This document shows positions 62,443 through 64,000 of a stretch of DNA of 64,000 nt, piece after piece (the first letter of the stretch is position 1; every line of letters starts with the position of its first letter). The stretch spans positions 35,343 through 99,342 of the forward strand of contig JAOTXY010000002.1 in the NCBI GenBank assembly GCA_029862125.1, written 5' to 3'. The position numbers and the translations under genes were made by a program. The stretch comes from Gammaproteobacteria bacterium. Its GTDB lineage: Bacteria; Pseudomonadota; Gammaproteobacteria; GCA-001735895. The notes below the pieces were generated by a model. That model had not been told where the DNA came from. It did no database searches and saw nothing but the letters and a program-made list of their open reading frames with translations.

Positions 62443-63690
62443 CTAAACGCCGGCGGCCTTGGTAGCTTTGCCGTGCCAGCGTTCGACGACATCACGCATC
62501 GCAAAGCAGCGTTCGAGCTGGGCTAAATCGGGTGCTCCGAGACCAGCATCGATCATGTAGTCGCGCCAGGTCGCCGTCACCTCGAGCACCGCGTCGCCGA
62601 TTTCGTGGGCGAGTTCGTCGGCCACACCCATGCGCTGCGCCGCGGCCTGGATATTGTCGGCGGTCGGGGTGCTCCCGAAAGGGCCGATCGCGATGGCATG
62701 CGACCCCTGCAGGCTGAGCTGGGGTACGATATCGTAGCCGGGAGAGAACGAATAGTCCGAAACCGACGATTGTTTCATGAAGGCGTGGTTGCGCAGGTGA
62801 TCGTCGGTGTTACCGATCGCGACGTTGAACAGCATGCGGCGAAACACGACCGCGCCGAGGTCGCTGGTCAGGTGACCGATGCGCTTGCCGAGCTGGGTAA
62901 GGCCAGGGTACGACATCGTCGATTCGTCGATCTCGGTGATGTCGAATTTGTTGATCAGACTCGCTACCGAGACCAGGTGATGCTGCTCGTCGGGGGACTG
63001 GTCGAAGCGTTCCACCAGTAGCACCGGCCCGCGACCGGTTTCCGTGAGGTCTACATCCGGCACCTCGATGCCGGCTTCGCGCGCCATGCGCATCGATGCG
63101 AGCTCGACCCGGCACATATCGACCAGGTCCGAGTCGCGATTGAATTTCGCGATCCATTCGCGGCCGTCGTGTTCGATGAGCGACTTGGGTCGCGCGCCGC
63201 CGATGCCGCTGCCGTGGAAAAAGAAAGGCTCCAACGCTCGGTCGACTTCGTTGCCGGACTCGATATCATCGGCAATATGTTGCAAATGTACCAGGTTCTC
63301 GAACGGGCGCTCGGGCGTCGGTCGCACCGGGTCGTCGATATTCGGCGTAAAGTGCAATGCGCCCACGCCTTCACCCGAGGCGGCGAGCAGGAATTCCACT
63401 TGTGTGACCGGAGGTGGTTGGCGGGTCTTGGTGAGCCAACGCCTGCCCCACTCGTCGGGCCCTGCGTCGATCAGAACACCGAACATCGCCGGCGTGTCGC
63501 GGGTGCGATGTTTGACATGGATGTCTCCGTTCAAGGGCAGGTTGATCGGGTCGAGGGCAAATGATTGCGGATGATTGATATAGGCTTTCGCGTACTTGAA
63601 GCGGCCGGCCTTGTCGTCGACAATCAATTGACCGGCGAGCAAGATCGTGCCGTCGCCGAGGTCCGCGTGGATGAAGAGTTTCTCTGTCAT
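62443..63690 (-). CDS. hipA: HipA-family serine/threonine kinase toxin
   Basis: 415 residues. A HipA N-terminal domain precedes the kinase core: Gly-rich loop with Ser ('HGSGIGGARPKSLI'), ATP-site lysine ('WIAKFN'), catalytic loop ('IGNTDDHLRNHAF') and metal motif ('SPGYDIVP'). HipA kinases phosphorylate tRNA synthetases or related targets to slow growth. The start overlaps the hipB stop (ATGA). Base composition is clearly more GC-rich than the preceding genes, which suggests transfer. Confidence 0.9.
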   Translation of the reverse strand: MTEKLFIHADLGDGTILLAGQLIVDDKAGRFKYAKAYINHPQSFALDPINLPLNGDIHVKHRTRDTPAMFGVLIDAGPDEWGRRWLTKTRQPPPVTQVEFLLAASGEGVGALHFTPNIDDPVRPTPERPFENLVHLQHIADDIESGNEVDRALEPFFFHGSGIGGARPKSLIEHDGREWIAKFNRDSDLVDMCRVELASMRMAREAGIEVPDVDLTETGRGPVLLVERFDQSPDEQHHLVSVASLINKFDITEIDESTMSYPGLTQLGKRIGHLTSDLGAVVFRRMLFNVAIGNTDDHLRNHAFMKQSSVSDYSFSPGYDIVPQLSLQGSHAIAIGPFGSTPTADNIQAAAQRMGVADELAHEIGDAVLEVTATWRDYMIDAGLGAPDLAQLERCFAMRDVVERWHGKATKAAGV

Positions 63691-63986
63691 CAGATGTCGA
63701 ACTCGTCGGCATCCGACGCAAGTGGTGCGCGGGCACGTTTACGCATGGCATTACGACCCAGGGCCTCACCCAGGGTATCGTCGCCCCGGGCGATGACTCG
63801 ATCGAACGCCGTCGGTAGCCCGAGCACGTCGAGCAGCGCAAGGTAAGCGCCGACCGTGATGTGCGGCGAGCCGGCTTCGACTTTTCTGATCGAGCTCTCG
63901 GACAGCCCGGCTTTGGTTGCAGCGTCCGCCTGGGTCCAGTTTCTGAGCAAGCGGGCTTCTTTCAAACGCGCACCGAGAGCGGCCAA
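63690..63986 (-). CDS. hipB: HipB-like XRE-family antitoxin
   Basis: 98 residues. An N-terminal XRE HTH is clear ('LKEARLLRNWTQADAATKAGLSESSIRKVEAG'). A charged, likely disordered C-terminus follows. It binds DNA and HipA, neutralising the kinase and repressing the operon. It lies upstream of and overlaps hipA by one base. The promoter is outside or at the window edge. Confidence 0.88.
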   Translation of the reverse strand: MAALGARLKEARLLRNWTQADAATKAGLSESSIRKVEAGSPHITVGAYLALLDVLGLPTAFDRVIARGDDTLGEALGRNAMRKRARAPLASDADEFDI

Positions 63987-64000
63987 TGAACCCAGGGCTG

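Overview
This window looks like chromosome from a marine-type, sulfur-oxidising, CO2-fixing gammaproteobacterium. The case rests on gene content. There is the 3' part of an oxidative dsr cluster (dsrH-C-M-K-L-J-O-P-N-R; dsrL and a two-cysteine dsrC are typical of the oxidising direction), a soxB gene, and a form I RuBisCO operon with its CbbQ/CbbO activase and a divergent cbbR. I cannot name the genus from sequence alone. The mixture of lithotrophy genes with a polyamine-type ABC importer and an FAD-dependent amine/amino-acid oxidase suggests mixotrophy.

Layout. 1-9.1 kb: dsr genes, with DsrC as sulfur carrier, DsrMKJOP as transmembrane electron-transfer complex, DsrL as NAD(P)H-linked partner of the (off-window) DsrAB, DsrN for siroheme amidation and the IscA-like DsrR. 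9.1-13 kb: directly downstream, a NarX-type histidine kinase, an unusual HTH/[2Fe-2S]/flavin-reductase fusion and a NarL-type regulator form an operon that looks like a redox signalling module. 13-20 kb: an MscS-like channel, a PA2779-family protein and a PotDABC-like transporter. 20-24 kb: tRNA-Gly(CCC), a branched-chain aminotransferase and a Na+/H+ antiporter with a perfect FNR-type box upstream. 24.2-37.1 kb (minus strand): fbp-prk-tkt-fba-cbbL-cbbS-cbbQ-cbbO-gph-soxB, with cbbR divergent. Here carbon fixation, phosphoglycolate salvage and thiosulfate oxidation lie in one transcriptional direction. 38-43.4 kb: an accessory stretch of small exported, lipoprotein and hypothetical genes, with degenerate copies of one dispersed intergenic repeat between them. 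43.4-56 kb: a two-domain hydrolase with degraded catalytic motifs, a YajD-like HNH protein, a thioredoxin/propeller pair, a DMT exporter, an RND efflux pair with an operator-like palindrome, and a DUF255 protein. 56-59.3 kb: an OmpA-type lipoprotein facing a three-gene TolQ/TolR-like operon. 59.5-60.1 kb: an exported protein built of eleven exact 9-residue Met-Asn-Pro/Tyr repeats, the best candidate here for something undescribed, possibly a sulfur-globule envelope protein. 60.4-64 kb: a universal stress protein with a perfect FNR-type box, a DAO-family oxidoreductase and a hipBA toxin-antitoxin pair.

Together the genes describe oxidation of reduced sulfur (SoxB, then stored sulfur through Dsr) feeding electrons into the quinone pool and NAD(P)H for the Calvin cycle. 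FNR-like sites and the NarX/NarL-like pair point to control by oxygen or redox state. All functional statements are by recognition of family motifs; no searches were run.
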